Part shown: positions 25,776-39,748 of the stretch, piece by piece
Layout: every line of letters begins with the position of its first letter
Position numbering within the stretch: position 1 is the stretch's first letter
DNA from: Serinus canaria
Lineage: Eukaryota; Chordata; Aves; Passeriformes; Fringillidae
DNA: 64,000 nt
Assembly: GCF_022539315.1 (NCBI RefSeq)
Contig: NC_066319.1
Coordinates: forward strand, 28,172,093-28,236,092
Direction: 5' to 3'
Notes under the pieces: model-generated
Seen by the model: only the letters and a program-made list of their open reading frames with translations
Database searches by the model: none
Told to the model about the DNA's origin: nothing
Translations under genes and position numbers: made by a program

Positions 25776-28700
25776 ATTATACAGTTTGTTCACTTTTGAC
25801 TTTGTTTCATAGGAGCTGAAAAACTGTTTCAGCTGGTTCAAGCACATGTGAAAGTTCTTTGAATAAAATAATCTCTTAAATGAATTCTTATAGCCTGTAG
25901 TTGAAGCAGGAGGTCATCTTCTCTCTGCTTAATTTTTCTGTAGAGAGAATTCTTGTTTCTGACTTTAAGGAACTTGCTTCTGTGTGTTCCCAAAGGAGCG
26001 ATTCCTTAGCCCTTAATACAAATTCTATACTTAAATGATCTCTTGATCGATAGCTGCAACATAAAGTAACGTGCTGGGTTTGTACATAAAGGTGTCTTCA
26101 CTATCAAGTTGTTATGTGCTGCCGCAAAATTTCCACCTCAAAAAGCTTTTCTCATGTGTAAGAGTAAATGTCTGATTTTAAGAGAATCAAAAATTTAGGG
26201 ACAACAAAAAATGCTTTCAGTTGCCCTTTTCTTCTCTGACATTTTGAAAATTTTGGAGTGTGTATTTAAGCAAGTACCTTTCAATAGTCCTGTGCTTTTG
26301 TCTGTACAAATCAGAGACATAAAGACATTTCTTTTGAAAAGACAAAGAAAAGCCCGTGTCAATTTCTGAGTTGTGGGATACTGACAGTGATCCTGAGTAG
26401 AAATGTTTGTATTTTCTTAATTGTCCTAATACAGAAGTATTTCATAGAATCTGTCACTTGAGGGGAAATTTTTCCCTCTAACAACTGAGGTCTTGTACCA
26501 GACTAATGTGTCCTGGTTTTAGACGAAACAACTGCGTTTGGGTTGTTTTTACTGGGTATTCTTTCCTTTTGATCCCCTGTTGTTGAGATTTATCGTCTGC
26601 CATTTATAGCATTCACAGCTTGCAATTAAGGCTTCTATTTTGAATACCTAATGCATAAGCAGGAATTACCATAACTTAGTATTTTGATATGTCTTTCAAA
26701 CCACAGCAAAAAAAAAAATTACATGTTTCAGATATAGCATAAAAGCATTTAAAGCTAGATAAAGTTTATAGTGACCTAATGTTATATGAATAAACTCTAG
26801 TTTTATTCAATCGTCTCCCATCCTTTAGAAGATTTCCTCTGCAAAAAGTCTGTCTGATATCATCCATAGGCCGATTTTTAAATTTTTTTTCCCCCAAAGA
26901 ATTGCAAGTGCATTAAGCACTTGCAGCAAGGAAAGTTTAATGTTTGTGTAGTTAACTCTTTGTTTTCTTAAATGCTCAGCTGTGTGCAGGAGAGACTGAC
27001 TGGGCATTCATCTCTAGTCTGGAATGAATCTTGGAGCACCTGATCTATGCATTCATGTGCCCTATTTCCTCAGAAAGGACTACTTACCCTAGCCCGTTAC
27101 TGGGCTTCCTAGGGATGTCAGGCAGCTGGCAGGACCTCTGTGGTGCCCAGCTACTGGGAGGCTTGTGTTCTGGGGGAGTGTCTGGCTGCTGCACATGTGA
27201 TGAAGCTGGACTCTGTGTGTCTGCTGGATCCTCAGCCTCACAGCAAGGAAGGTGCTGTCAGGACCTCGGAGAGTAGCAGAAGTGGGCAATAGCAAGGGAA
27301 ATTTGGATGCTACTGGGCTAGAGTACCATTTAATCATGCTGAAGGGCAGGAAGACTGAAGGATGGGCAGGAGAAAGGGGAGAGAACCTTTGGCTGTTCTA
27401 AGAGAGTGCTGACTAATGGTCATCCAAACAACTAGACTGGACTCCTAAGTCTGAGCCTTGGTTGATGGTGTTGCATAAAAGGAGGAGATAATAAAAATAA
27501 AGCAGAGGTCTTGTTCCCCCACATGCCTTTCAGATTAAATCACTGTTTGTGGCTAACAGGAAAGCTGGAAATTTTGTTCTGCCAGGATGGGGGAGTGGAA
27601 TGAAAGCCCATGTGTATTTTTAGCATTCCTTGTAATCATGTCACCTTTTGAAATGAAAGCATCAGTGCATTAGACCGGAGAAAGAGGGGAGAGGACATCC
27701 TCTACCAAGAGAAATGTCAAGCTCAGGGTGGATTGACTGAGTCACACATTGACTGAGTGATATTTGTGCGGGCCAGGACAGACCCATCTCCTCCTTGCTG
27801 CACGCTTCCTCCCCCTTCCAGCTCCTCAGTTTTACGTGGGTTCCTCTATCATGCATCTCTGCTGGTTGTCTCCTCATGCATCTCTTCCTAGGTGATTCTA
27901 CCCTGCAAACTGTATCCAGCTGGAATAAAATCCAGCACATGAAACATACTTAGGGATTTTCACTCAGTTTCCTGCCCAGAGGGTTGGCAGCCCTAGCAAG
28001 ATGATGTTACAAGCCTTGATGGAAGCTACTTAGCAACTACTCTTATATTTTATTTTGCCTATGAAAAAATCATATCTAATGCAAAGAAGAGAGCAGGGTA
28101 TTTGTTCAGCTGTGAATGTTTACTTGCTGTTCACCTCTGAAATGCCAATGAGCATTTGTGCTGTCTAGTTTGAACTGACTGTTGGCCTTGGAGAAATTAC
28201 TGATGTTGCTCTTGAATGAAACTCTTTGCTTTCTAAGGAGGTAGAACAAGTCTGTCAGTGTCTCAATTTGTAATTAGACACATCATGTCTTTGCTACATC
28301 CAGGAAAAGGGAGTATTTCCTTCTTATTCCTAATCTTTGTCTAGCCTTCATACACTGGTTAGAAGACAAAACCTAATTCACGCTACCCAGAGCAACAATC
28401 CCCTGCAGTGGATAAATTCCTGGGTGCTGTTAGTGGGCAGCTCAAGTGCTCAGAGGTCTCTTGTAGCTGTTCACTCTGCCCCCTGGCTCACCTGTGGCAG
28501 GGAGATGGGGGCACCAGCTGTGAGAATTAGAGGAGTGGTTGGCACTTGCTTTGAGCACGTTATTCAGTGCTGGGTATTTGCCCCTGCAAGGTAAAGAAGC
28601 GTGAGGGATATAAGTGCTTGAGGAGGGTGGCTGCCACATGCCCAGGGATGTATCCGTTCACTGCACTTCTCTGACCTTCGGTGGAGATGTTATCTGGGCT

Positions 28701-31700
28701 CAGGTGACCTTCCTTACTGAACAATGTGGATGTGCAATTAGTGCTGTAATCCTTTTTAACAGGCTCCGTTTTCACAGAGCTTCCTTTAGGTGCCCAAAAG
28801 TGTCAGGCAATCCTCATCTCTTCCCCTTCCTCACTCTACTTCTTCCCTTGTGTATTGTATTAAATCCCTTCTCCACTATACTGGCAGCAGAAGCGTGTTG
28901 TTTCTGCAGTGTGCCAGGACGTTGGTCTCATGTTTACCCTCCTGCTGCATGGCAGCCACCCATAAGATTAATGAAGCCATGGTGCTGGCTTTATCCTCTT
29001 TTTTTCACTTGATATACTGCTTCATGACTTGACTGAAGGTAGAAATGGAAACTTCATGCTAAGAGTATGAGACTCCCTGAGAGCAGCCAGGATGTGAATC
29101 CAGCAAGCAGGCACCAGTGGAGGAAGCTGGGCTGGGCAGCAGCATGGTCCCCCAATCTCTGTGCTGCCCCCGGAGCTGCTGCTGGAGCCATGCTATCAGG
29201 TAGAGAGGTGCAGAGTTGTTGGGGAGGCTTTAGGGCTGCCCACTGCAGTGTATGAATGGGACTGGACAGCCTTCCTCAGCCTGCATCTGTCTACCCACCT
29301 CTCTTCTTCCCGTAAACGTGGGTTATTTTCACTCAGAGTTGCTCTCTTGGTGACTTGCACTCATAGTACAAATCTGGGGCATGTCTTTGTCATCCACTTG
29401 TGTGCACATCAGTATGGTGCCTTGCTAAAGCATCCCCAGTGCCACGCAAACGAGGCCTCTCTGGCTCCCCAATGAGTCTTGGCTGAGTTAGGGAGAAGCC
29501 CTGTGTACACATAAGCATTTGCTTTAGGGACTCACCCATCAGTTAAAGTGGAATTACATGCTTAGCTTACTAAATTACTCTAGGTTTTGCTTAAGTATAT
29601 AATTAAGAATTATGCACTCAAAGATAACCATTTGTAGGGTTGGGGCTTGCTGTCCTGCTTCCACTTCCCTAAAACCACAGGCAAGTTACTTGTGTTCTTG
29701 TCTTTTTCTGCTTGGGCAATATTTCTAGCTGGGATCAGTGTTAGGGAGACAGGAGGAAAGACAGAACATACAGACCCATAGGAACACTTCACTGTTCTGG
29801 GAAACCACCTTAAACCATAGGAGTATTTCAGAGGTTCAAATATAGCTGAAGAAGTTTATTTAAATGTTGCACAGAGCCAAATCCTGGCTGTCCTCCAACT
29901 CAAAGTCTTTATTTGAGGCATCTTTCCCTCTGTGGGTGGGTTGGGAAGGAACTGGTGGCCATGGTTGTCCTCAGCCAAGCTGCTGGCAGGGTTGTATCCC
30001 AGAACTGCCACCTGGCCAAGGACTCCGTGGTGTTCAGCAAACTCAGCTTTGCAGACCAAAGCCCTTGTGCACCTCCCCTGCCAGTGGTTTATCCCAGGGG
30101 ACAGCACTAGGGCAGGGCAAGCTGCGCCTCCCTTGTGGTTAAACCAGCACTGAAGGCTCAGAACAAAGAGGGCTGACTGCACAGTGTGAGCACAGCCTCC
30201 TCCTGGAGACACCCATCTGCAGAATGAGCCCAGGAAGGCCATTTTGCTTGGATATCCAGACAGCAGCAAGCAAGGAATAGGTCTGAACCAGTAACAGTCA
30301 CATGCAATGCCCTGTATCCATCAGCTCCTACATGCTGGTGTCTCCCAATAGTGCTATTCAGAGGGAGAGGTTCCCTAGTCCCTCTGATTTTGGAAAGCTT
30401 TGGGTATGGCATGAGAGCAGTCAGAAGAAAGCTGTATTGCCTCCAAAAGAAAGGAATGTACTTTGGCGATGCCCACCACTCTCCTTCGTTGTTTTATTTG
30501 CATGATCTGTATTTGTAAAGATGGAGTGAAAACCCATCTAGTGTTTACGTGATTTTTAAATACAAGAGGCAGTTTGGGGAGTAGTTTTCCTTATTTTCTA
30601 ATCATTTGCACTGCTTTTCCAGGAACAATTTGCCACAGCTCAAAAAGTCTGCTTTGCACTTTGTTTTTGTTTGTTTGTAGATTTGGTTTTGGGTTTTAAA
30701 CCCCTTTAATTATATTTGCTTGCTCTCTGCTTTTTTCTTCCTTGCCCAGACTGGACCTGATGCTTTGTGGTGCCTCTTGCACCACCATCTTCCCCTTTGG
30801 GCTCCTCAAGGTGTTACTGCAGGTGGGATGTGGTGGTAGGCAAGGACTGGTTCCTGGGGGCAGTTCTTCCTCTGCCCACATTACAGGGGCAGAAAGATGT
30901 GCAGCCACCTGAGCAGAGCTGAGAGATCTTCCTGTGTATGTGCTGTGCAAACAAATAGCAGTGGTTGTCAGAAGTCCTCTCTTCTGATATTGGCATTGTC
31001 ACAAAACCTTGGAAAAGTGTTGTACCTCCTCCAGGCTGCCTTCTTACACAAGCCACACTGTCTAAACACATTGAGTAATCCCTGCCTCAGGCTCAAAAAC
31101 TTCTGCTTGAAATACTGTAGATCAGTTAAAAATATAAGATATTAATTTTAACATCTTAAGTTACTGAAAGCTAGCTGTGTTCCAGAATGCATTGTACCAC
31201 AGGCTGGTTGCTCCCATAACTCAACATTTGGGACCTGGCTCCATCCAGTTCTTGCTGTCAAATGTCACTTGTCTATGCAGGTGCTTCCAGGTTTAAAATC
31301 CCATGTCCCCTAGGAGTTTTCCCCTAGGTAACTCCAGTGCTGGTGACTTCCCTTTATCTGCAGAAATGTATTCCCCCATGGCATTTGGATGCTGCCTTCT
31401 CCATGGTGGCATGGCTATGGCTAATGAAATCTTTGCTTTGCTATTTTGTTGCTCTTTCAAAGCTTTTCATTTCCGTGCTGCAAGGTCTGATTGTGGTGGT
31501 TGGTGTAGTTTTATGAAGATTTTTGATTCTTGGACTGCATCATGGCTGGTACATATCCTCGTTTCTGCAGCAACAAGCTGTTTACAGTTTATTTTCTCTG
31601 TACTAAAGTGCTAACCAGCTTGAACAATAATTAAATGGTGTCATTTACAGTATGTCTAGTATCTAAGGAGAATCAAACCATGTATCTAAGAATGTCTTTG

Positions 31701-32099
31701 AAGCAGGCTCTTGCTACAGCCTAAACTGGAAGGAAAGATCCTGTCCCACAAAAATGACTAATCTGGTTCTCAAAGTAAACCTAAAAATGCAGTTTCCACT
31801 ATTCAAATAGAGGATTACCTGCCCATGCTGAGTAATATCCACTTTTTTTTCAATACAGGGTGACAAGTTTTGTGTTGCTTCATTGTTATTGTTCATCCTA
31901 TGCACTCAATTCAGTCTTCCACAGCTCTTAGCAGCACTGTTTGAACACTGCTTCACCCCACATCTCCTTCCTGCACAACTCCTCCGTGCAATAAGCCAGG
32001 AAAGGCAGGTTTTTGTGTCTTTGAATGAGAAGCAGCTCTTTCCAAATTCCTGCCCATCACACAGCTGTTCAGCAGCCATTCAAGCTGTTTTTTGTTGTG

Positions 32100-32126
32100 T
32101 TTTTTTTTTTTTTTTTTTTTTTTTTT
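32100..32126. repeat. Poly-T tract, 27 bp
   Basis: An uninterrupted T run. It could be the poly-A tail of an antisense retroposon, but the sequence immediately downstream, which would be the element body, is not recognisable to me. Confidence 0.92.
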
Positions 32127-32329
32127 CCAGAGGCGCCTCCTTGTCTCTGATCTGATAGCAAATGTCTCCTTTCATGTCCTACATCAAGGCTGCTACTTTG
32201 GCCTCCTATTCCATTTGCTCCTCTTTTTTAATGCCGTGCCAAACATATTAATGCCAGGCAGAGCTGTCCTGGATCCCTCGGCACAATTCCAAATGCAAAG
32301 CCCTCCCTTTGCCCTCACGGCCAGAGTTT

Positions 32330-32650
32330 CGGTGGGCCGGCTGCTCCCCAGGTCCCTGTGTGGGCTGTAGCGGTGCCACCGTCCCACACACGGCCAATGT
32401 GTTGCCCCGTTTGTTGCTCTCGGGCACCCGCAGGCCCGGGCGCCTTTTGGCCCAGCTGGCTCTGCAGCACGCACCCATCAATGCATCCGGCTGCCCTCTG
32501 GAGAGGGCTGCCCGCGGGCCGGGCCCGGGAGGAGCAGGGCCCGTGGGGCCGCAGGTGGCTGCGGAGGGGCCTCCTGCCGCCCGGCTCCTTTGGGTGAACC
32601 TGCCGCCTCCTGCCCCAGGCTTTGTGGGCACTGCTGCCTCCGGGTCACCT
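32330..32650. promoter_or_regulatory. Small CpG-island-like segment
   Basis: By eye I count about 22 CpGs in roughly 290 bp at about 70% GC, an observed/expected ratio near 0.6. This meets the usual island threshold and contrasts with flanking intergenic DNA. About 400-500 bp downstream on the + strand are a TGAGTCA AP-1 site (33061-33067), a CCAAT word (33125-33129) and a good donor-like GGG|GTAAGT (GT at 33149). It may be an orphan promoter or enhancer, an upstream alternative first exon of the next gene, or a non-coding RNA promoter. Open frames of up to 139 codons here are composition artefacts with no protein resemblance. Confidence 0.45.
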
Positions 32651-33060
32651 GCTCAGCTTTATCCTCGGGCTAAACACACTGCAAACCCTTTGAAAATCAG
32701 GGAGTGGGGGAAGGGGCAAGCTATTTGACAGGTGATTATGGTTAGGGATTTTCTTCCTATTTATCCGGATGTAGCTGCATGCAAGCCAGTTGGAATGTTC
32801 ACTACGTGCCCTGGCGAAACGGAATTTTGCTGTATTGCCCCATTGCAATACAGAGGGAGAAGCTCCTCATCATCCACACTTGTAGTGCACAGGAGGAGTT
32901 TATCCAAGCCGAGCGATGCCCTGCCACACGCTGCCGCCGATGCCCGAGTTGTTAAGGCAGGGGAGGATCCGATCCGGTCACTGCTTTACTGACAGCCCCC
33001 CTGGGCAGCCGGAGCTCTGCGCAGTGTGACTGCTCTTGCTGGCTCCGGCTTAGCTGGCGA

Positions 33061-33067
33061 TGAGTCA
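33061..33067 (+). promoter_or_regulatory. Consensus AP-1 site TGAGTCA
   Basis: A perfect TGAGTCA lies just downstream of the small CpG-rich segment. A 7-mer like this occurs often by chance, so only its position makes it worth recording. Confidence 0.35.
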
Positions 33068-36000
33068 CCTTGAGTGCCTGACTTCTTGATAAATCCTGGG
33101 AAAAACAGGGCAGTTAAATGTCAGCCAATGGGGGGAAATTCAGCTGGGGTAAGTTAAACTAGCTCTGCAGCTGTGAGGGACGCTTGGCCACCAACCACCA
33201 ACCTGTAGATGTGGCTGGTTCAATAGCACTCCTCAGCCATGAATCTGCTGGGAGGAGGCTGGTCCAGGTGGGCCACAATTTTTAAGGAAAGTCTGAGATG
33301 CAGCTATGGTTATCTCTCTCCTGAAGCAACAGTTTGTCTTATTTTTGAGGCCAGGTAGGTTAAGAAAGAGGCTGCCTTTTCCCCTCCTCAGGAAGGTGGA
33401 CAAAGGTAAAATGAGAAAATGCTTCTGTTTTTGCCTAATGTATGCTTCTTTCCGGGTTCTCAGCTGTATTTTAGTCCCTTTAAAAGCTGATAGGAATTAT
33501 TGATCTCATTTGCTCTCCTTATAGCTTGACTGATTCTTTATTTGAAAACTGGAGTCTTGAGATACAAATAAAAAGCAAAGCTCATCTCGTGGACTGGAAC
33601 AAAAATGCACTTTAGAGTATCTGAAATCAGTCAGGTGGCTTTGTGTTTCTGTGGGTTTTGTTGAAATACCGAGTCCCAAGAAGCAAGGGGACCATGACCT
33701 ACTACTGTGCTGTGGAGAGGATTCTGGCCTCCTGGTCCTCTAGACAGAGGCTCTTTTGCTACTGCCCCTGTGTGCTTTTCCTCATCTTCCCTGAACCTGC
33801 ATCTCTGGGGAATGGCATTTTCTGCTAGGAGAAAAGGTGGAAGGTTGCAGCAGCATTTCTGCCTCTGCCCAGGCAGCTCTTGCCCTTTAGGGTTGATGGT
33901 TCTGTGGTGTAGGAGACAGACCTAACCCTTCACTCTCTTTCCTTCTGCAAAGTTAGTTTTGCACAAGCTTCCCTCAGAGCTGTATCTCTCATTTTAGGTC
34001 TTTTAAGTGGGCTTGATGGTCACTCATAAGAGCACTGTGGGAAAGATCAGTAAAGAATATGGTTGTCTCTTTAATGCTAGGAGAAGTGAGAGCCACCTTT
34101 TCCAAAAGCTGTGCTCAACAGTGAGAAGTTTCAGATGACTCACCTGCTGGAAAGAAAAAAAAGTAAAGTAATTCCTAATTCTGGACACTTCTTGACCTAC
34201 TTCCAAGCCATGTTCCTTCCCCACCACCACCCACTGTGAGAGCACAAACTTTGCAAGGAATATTGCTGTGTGGCTGTTAATGGTTAAATGCAATTTTGTT
34301 TAGTGGATGTCTTGGAAAACATAAAAACAACTAAGTGCACAGACAGACTGTTTCATCCAAAATGATTTACTGCTTTGCCTTTTATAGCTTTTGATTACAT
34401 CAGGTTGCTGCATCAATATCTTGTCTGTACAGTCCAGCCTGGTGGGGCAGCAAGGCAAAGAATATTGTTGCTGGGTAGTTTTCCAGGTGGTGTGGCAATT
34501 AAAGTAGCTCTCCTGGGGGATGTAGGGCTGATCACCCAAAGCTGGGAAGCAATTTAAACTCAGGCATGTTCCTATGCTTGTCCAGCTCATAGACATAAAA
34601 TAAAAATGCAGTGTTTTAATGAAATATTTGGATTGTTTTGCTTAGGACTGCCTGGCTGTACTCGAGCAAAACCCTTGCCTAAGTATTTTACTACAGCTGT
34701 CTTTGTTCAGCTGTGGTCTAGAAGTACAAAAAACTGTCCATAGCAAGGGATGAGTGAAGGCTGTGAGTCCAGCTTTGCAGTTTAAAGCCTCTAGAATGTG
34801 AAGCTGTTTGAATCCAGTTCAGAAACATGCATCAGTAGCAATGCCTTTCCCCAGTGTGGGATTCACAGGCTTTATCTCCTTCGAAGTACCAGTAGGGCAG
34901 CATCCAGAACTTGGTGCCCAGTGCCATGTCATGGCTGTCTTTGCACCGGCGAGTCTCGTGGTCCTTGTAGAAAAGTGTCCTCCTGACTGCCCAACAACTG
35001 AGGAAGCAAGGGAGGGGATTTAACTGTGAGGATCCAGCAAAGCCCACAACAGGAACAGATTCCCAGTGTTCTGATATCTCCTCCAAAGCCAGATCTGAAT
35101 CCAAAGGAGATTTTTTTTTCTTGTATTGCAAGATCTTCCCCTGCTCTGTTGTGGTCCACTGCCTTCAGCAGATAAACCAGCTTTTGCTGAAGGATGCAGG
35201 AGGCAGCAGAGGAAAGGTGGCTGAGGTGGTGTGCTTGGTGTATTACCTCCATGGTGGCCCAAAGCAGCTGGGACAGGAGGGAAAAGGGCTCAGTGCACTG
35301 AAAGAGCTTTGCTCATAGATGACTGAAAAACTGGGGCTAGAAAAGCAAATACTAGAGCAGTTCTCTTGGTGAAAGAGGCAATAGTTGTGACCTTAAGCCC
35401 CAGACAATACAGAATAGGGAAGGCCATGAGAGACAAGGAGGCTCCCTGGTGAAAACCATTTTCATCAAGAGTTCAATTTCCTACTGTAGTCAGAGCTTGT
35501 GCCTGATGAGTGCACATCTTAAAATCAGATACACTTTATACTTCTGTTCTTTGGCTGTGCACTAGACACAAGGAGTGATTGCAGGAAATTGAACACAGGA
35601 CTGCATGTCTGCAGCTGTGGGGAATGTGATGGCATTAGCAGCCCAACCAAGGGTCTCCTTCTGGTGGCTCCAGAACTCACAGAAATACAGCACAGAGCCT
35701 CAGATCCAATTTCCTGGTCCCCTTTATCCTGGGTGAACATGTCAGTCAGAGCGACCTCCTGCCATTATCAAGTGATCCATCATATTAAAACAAGGGGGAA
35801 GGAAAAACCACAGCAGAAAGGAAAATTAATGTGTTACAGACTTTGAAGTACTTCCCCTTTCATCCTAGCCCATAAAACTTTGATTTAGTTTTGTATCCTG
35901 GCTCAAGGGTTTCTGTCTGTCCCAGTGTTCTGATCTAATCAGTCTGATTTGGACTCTGGTGAAAACCAAGCAGTACCTGTACTGGTGTGTGTAAGCCTGG

Positions 36001-38089
36001 CCCAATGCAAGTGCCCTGGGGGACTGTCACTTGACTCATGCTGGCTAACACTAACACCATTGCATGCCAGGGAAGCATGTTCATTGGTGCTGCCCCAGGT
36101 TTGTGCCCCTTCCCCTCCAGGTTTATTAAATAACAAACTGTCAGAGGGTAATGCCAGGGAGGATGGTGACCTTGTGCCAGGCTGGTGTGTGAAGGAGAAG
36201 GACCTGCAGCATACAAGGGGGATACAGGCTGTGTCAGTAAGTGTCCATGTATGTTGCCCTCTCCTTGCTGAGATGGTCAGGCAGTGCTAGTGGGACTGCA
36301 GTAGCTTCCAGTCCACTTCAAGGCCAGCAGCAAACCAATGACCTTTTTGTCTGTCATCTTGCCTTTTAGTAGTAGGTATCAAGTAAGCAGTTGTTATTAA
36401 AGGTCTGTTGTGCTCCATGAGGGAACTGGTAGCTGTGACATTCTGATCAGAGTACAGATTTCATTCTGCTTCTGCAAGTTTCTCTTGGAAGGAGTTGGAT
36501 GCAGCATGCTTTCCTTTCTGCCCTTCAATGTTCTGCACTGTTTCTCCTGGCTCTTCATCAGCTCTCATAGAGTGGTTTGGACTATATTTCTCACAGTGAA
36601 AAGTTCCAGCTGATTTCCATGGGTTCAGGATTTGGCTTGATCCCATGTACTCTACTCCAGGGTCTGGAAACTCCCAGCACCATCCTCCATGCAGCGCAGT
36701 AGCACCAAGCTGGTTGTAACCTTGTTGCACTCATCCCTGTGAATGCAGAGGGTGACAGGGAGATCTCACATTGGCAGCTGTGGATGTGGGTGAGGAAAGA
36801 TTATCTGCAGGTCCTCTGGCTGTCCAAAGTTCATGAGTTTGCATTTCCTGAATTGGTCTTACAAGATGTGGGGACCCTTGACCTAGCCAAGAGCAGTGAA
36901 TGCTCAGACAATTCAGACAATGCTTGGAGGCTGAGTCTGGGTGCTTATTGCTCTGCAGCTGGAGCACCCGGGCTCAGAGCTCTGCCCTCACTGCTGCTGA
37001 GAGGTGCAAGAGCCAGAGGAAATGTGAATGTGTCTTATTTACTCCATGCTGTTGAGAAATCTATGAAGGAAACATCCCCATCTCAGTATCTCAAGCACTC
37101 TGAGACGTTTCTATAGCAAAGACTGGCACTTGTCTGCCTGTTTTCATCAAAGAAAAACGGTGACCTGGTTTGGACAGCTGTGTCTCATCCTTCCCCAGTG
37201 GTACCCAGGGTAAAGGGGAAGACTCAGTAGCTGAGAATGAACCCACAGCTGCAATTGCATTCAGAAGGTGGTTTTACATCCCCACCTTCTGCGATGAAAA
37301 CCTCTGTCATGAAATTAATCGGTGATTTCACACTTCCTGATATACTATGAAAATGATTAGACACAGCAGCAGCTGGGGAAGTGATGGGACTCATTGATGC
37401 TTTGCTCCTTCTAATAATATCTTCTCTTATCTTTTATTTTTTTCCCTTTTTCTGAACACACATTCATTGTTCATGGAAACTGACTCAATCACAATATACC
37501 TACAAAACAAGTCCAACAAGGGAGCTGCTCTTGCAGCCTGTCCAAACCACATGGCAACAGCACTGTCTCATCAAAGCAGTATAAAAAACCGTAAAAGCAC
37601 TAATAAAGAGATATGAAAGAAGTTTTCTATTCAGGGGCTAGAAAAAAGGTGTCTTCTGGTTTTTGCCTTTCTGAAGGCATGATGAAATAAGCCTCATCTC
37701 ATGGCTCTGTTGCATGTTTTTGTCACTGCTTGCCATTACAAGGAGGGGATTAGAATCCTTACAGCATGGGAAGTGGAGGCTATGCCCTTCACCTCCTGTG
37801 GGAGCACAGTGAGTCTGTCACTGACCTGAGCCAGGGAGATCCTGCCAGGCTTCTGAGGGTAGCAGGTGACAGGTGGCAGCCTGGATGCCTAGAGGTATGG
37901 TGATCCAGATGCCAAGAGGAAGATGCTCTCCCAGCCAGTGGAGAAGAGGGGAGCAGTGGTCTTTTCCCAGGGATTACTGTGGCAGCTGATGGCTTTTCTT
38001 TCCCTAGATCCCCAGCTGCAGTCACAGTGCTGTCTGTACCCTGTTGGACATGGAGCCATCCCTACACTCTCCTTCTCAAGAAAGTACTT

Positions 38090-38103
38090 GGGGGGGGGGG
38101 GGG
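38090..38103. repeat. Poly-G run, 14 bp
   Basis: Fourteen consecutive G followed by AGGGG. It can form a quadruplex and is prone to sequencing-length error. Confidence 0.9.
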
Positions 38104-39649
38104 AGGGGCTAGAAAGATGTTAAATAGAATACCATATGGATGTAACCATATAGAGTAAGTGAGGGCTCAGTCCACTTCTAGATGCAGCTGAAACCAGTGA
38201 GATGATGGCAGTAGGGTCAGCAGCTGAAAGGGGAGTGCAGTGGTTCATAGCAGAACCAACTGAAAGGGAATCACTGTAGGGTTTACTGCTCTTTCAGTGT
38301 GAGCAAAACCACATGATGCTGGGGGAGGAGGCTGCTTGGTAATGCTGCCACTCCTGGGATGCCATTTCCCTTGCTCAGTAAATACTGCTTCTGGAATAAG
38401 CTGCATAATGAGTGTGCTGAATTGCACCTTCATCTTGTGGGCAGCATTACAACAAAAGTCAAGCAATTAGCCCTTGTAGTGGCTTTAGGAGAACATTAGT
38501 AATGCCCCCCTTGCACTTGAGGAGTTGCCTGGCGCTGCTGAAGCTCCTGGAGTAAGCCAGGGCAGGGCTGGGACCAGCACGTCTGTCCCTCCCATTGCTC
38601 TGGGACTTGCTAACCTACTGCAGGGAAATTTGGTAGCCAGGTAGCAGTTTCCAAAATCCTAATTTCCCAGTTGTGAGCAGTTAGGCAGGTGGAAGGAGAG
38701 GCTTGGAATTCCCAGTCTGTGGGAAGTATGTGGGATATTAGAGCTCTGCTGTAAGACAGTGCTGCCAGCTGGGTCTTGTCTGCTGTCAGCTTTGCTGAGT
38801 GATGCTGGGTCACTCCTGTGTGTGTGGCTCAGGTGGCTGGTACAGTGGTGAGCCCTGGCAAATCTCTTAGTGACATGTGGAGATGAGGTTTTTTCTACAT
38901 TGTTTCTGCTCTTGGCCTTTGGGGTGAGGTTGGTGTATTTGGTAAACAATGCTGTGAGCAACTTGTGTGACTAGGATTTCTGGAAGCTACTGCTCTGTAG
39001 CTGCAAGATGGTCAGCAGTGCAAAAATGAATGTCAGAAACCACACAGACCAGAGCCTGTGCAAAATGGCCATAGCATCCCTCTGCCAGGAGGGAGCCAGG
39101 TAGGCAGCCCAAGACTCTCCTCGCTGAAGTGCTTCAGCCATTCCAAATTATTCCCCCTGTTATCTCCAGAGAAAAACTTGTTCTGCACATTCTGGGATAC
39201 AATCAGTTCTCAGGGAGAGTTAATCCAAGTTTGGAGTTTATGCGAAGTGTTGAGAAGAGCAAGAGCTAAACTCATGTCCCCACAGGAATGACATGAAGAG
39301 GGTCTTAAAGAGGGTGTGTGATGAGAGGAGCAAGAGCAAGAAATACATGTAGGTGGGAGACAGCGCACAGAATGGGACAGAGGAGAGGGCAGAGGATGAA
39401 TGTAGGACTCTGTACACACAAAATACACATTGTGCGTAGAAGAAACCCCTTTAGAAAGAAATTCCAGGCTATGAAAGATCACCCTATTTTTTTGCACACA
39501 GGTGTGTCTTTCTCCACAAATTAACTTCTATCTGAATTATTTTGACTGCTCTGAGGGTGGGATCCTGTTGTTGGAGCAATCCTGTGGGACTGCTTCAGGT
39601 TGTGATGGCATGTCTAGGGCATGTGGACTGTGTTCAGCCGGATCTAAGC

Positions 39650-39748
39650 ATGTATGGGTATATAGGTGCTCTAGAGTGACCCTGCTTGAGCAGGGAGGTT
39701 AGACCCAATGACCCAGTGTGGTCCCTTCCAATCTGACCCATTCTGGGG
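39650..39748 (+). mobile_element. CR1 LINE 3'-end fragment, sense
   Basis: The blocks 'gtgctctagagtgaccctgc', 'ttgagcagggaggttagacc', 'caatgacc' and 'ggtcccttccaatctgaccc', ending 'attctg', follow the CR1 3' UTR in order. Avian CR1 copies are typically truncated at the 5' end, and this one is about 100 bp. There is no coding capacity. Confidence 0.85.

Larger units (their letters stand above)
14606..32290. other. Intergenic stretch, no gene seen
   Basis: About 17.7 kb without a supportable gene on either strand. The open frames are short and none resembles a known protein. It contains a weak CR1-like block near 14.78 kb, a poly-A tract at 18603, a purine-rich stretch around 19.94-19.99 kb, an imperfect 20-bp duplication near 22.02 kb, a U2-derived fragment at 23.54 kb and a GC-rich patch at 25.33-25.70 kb. 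By human gene order this would be the spacer between COX16 and SLC8A3. Confidence 0.6.

Noticed and set aside
25327..25819. Overlapping open frames of 83-117 codons in the GC-rich patch
   Set aside because: No protein similarity, frames on both strands, and one ends in translated CA repeat. They reflect base composition.
33690..33720. Translation reading TYYCAVE, like the end of a T-cell-receptor V segment
   Set aside because: No V-region framework upstream and no heptamer-spacer-nonamer recombination signal downstream. The match is a few residues only.
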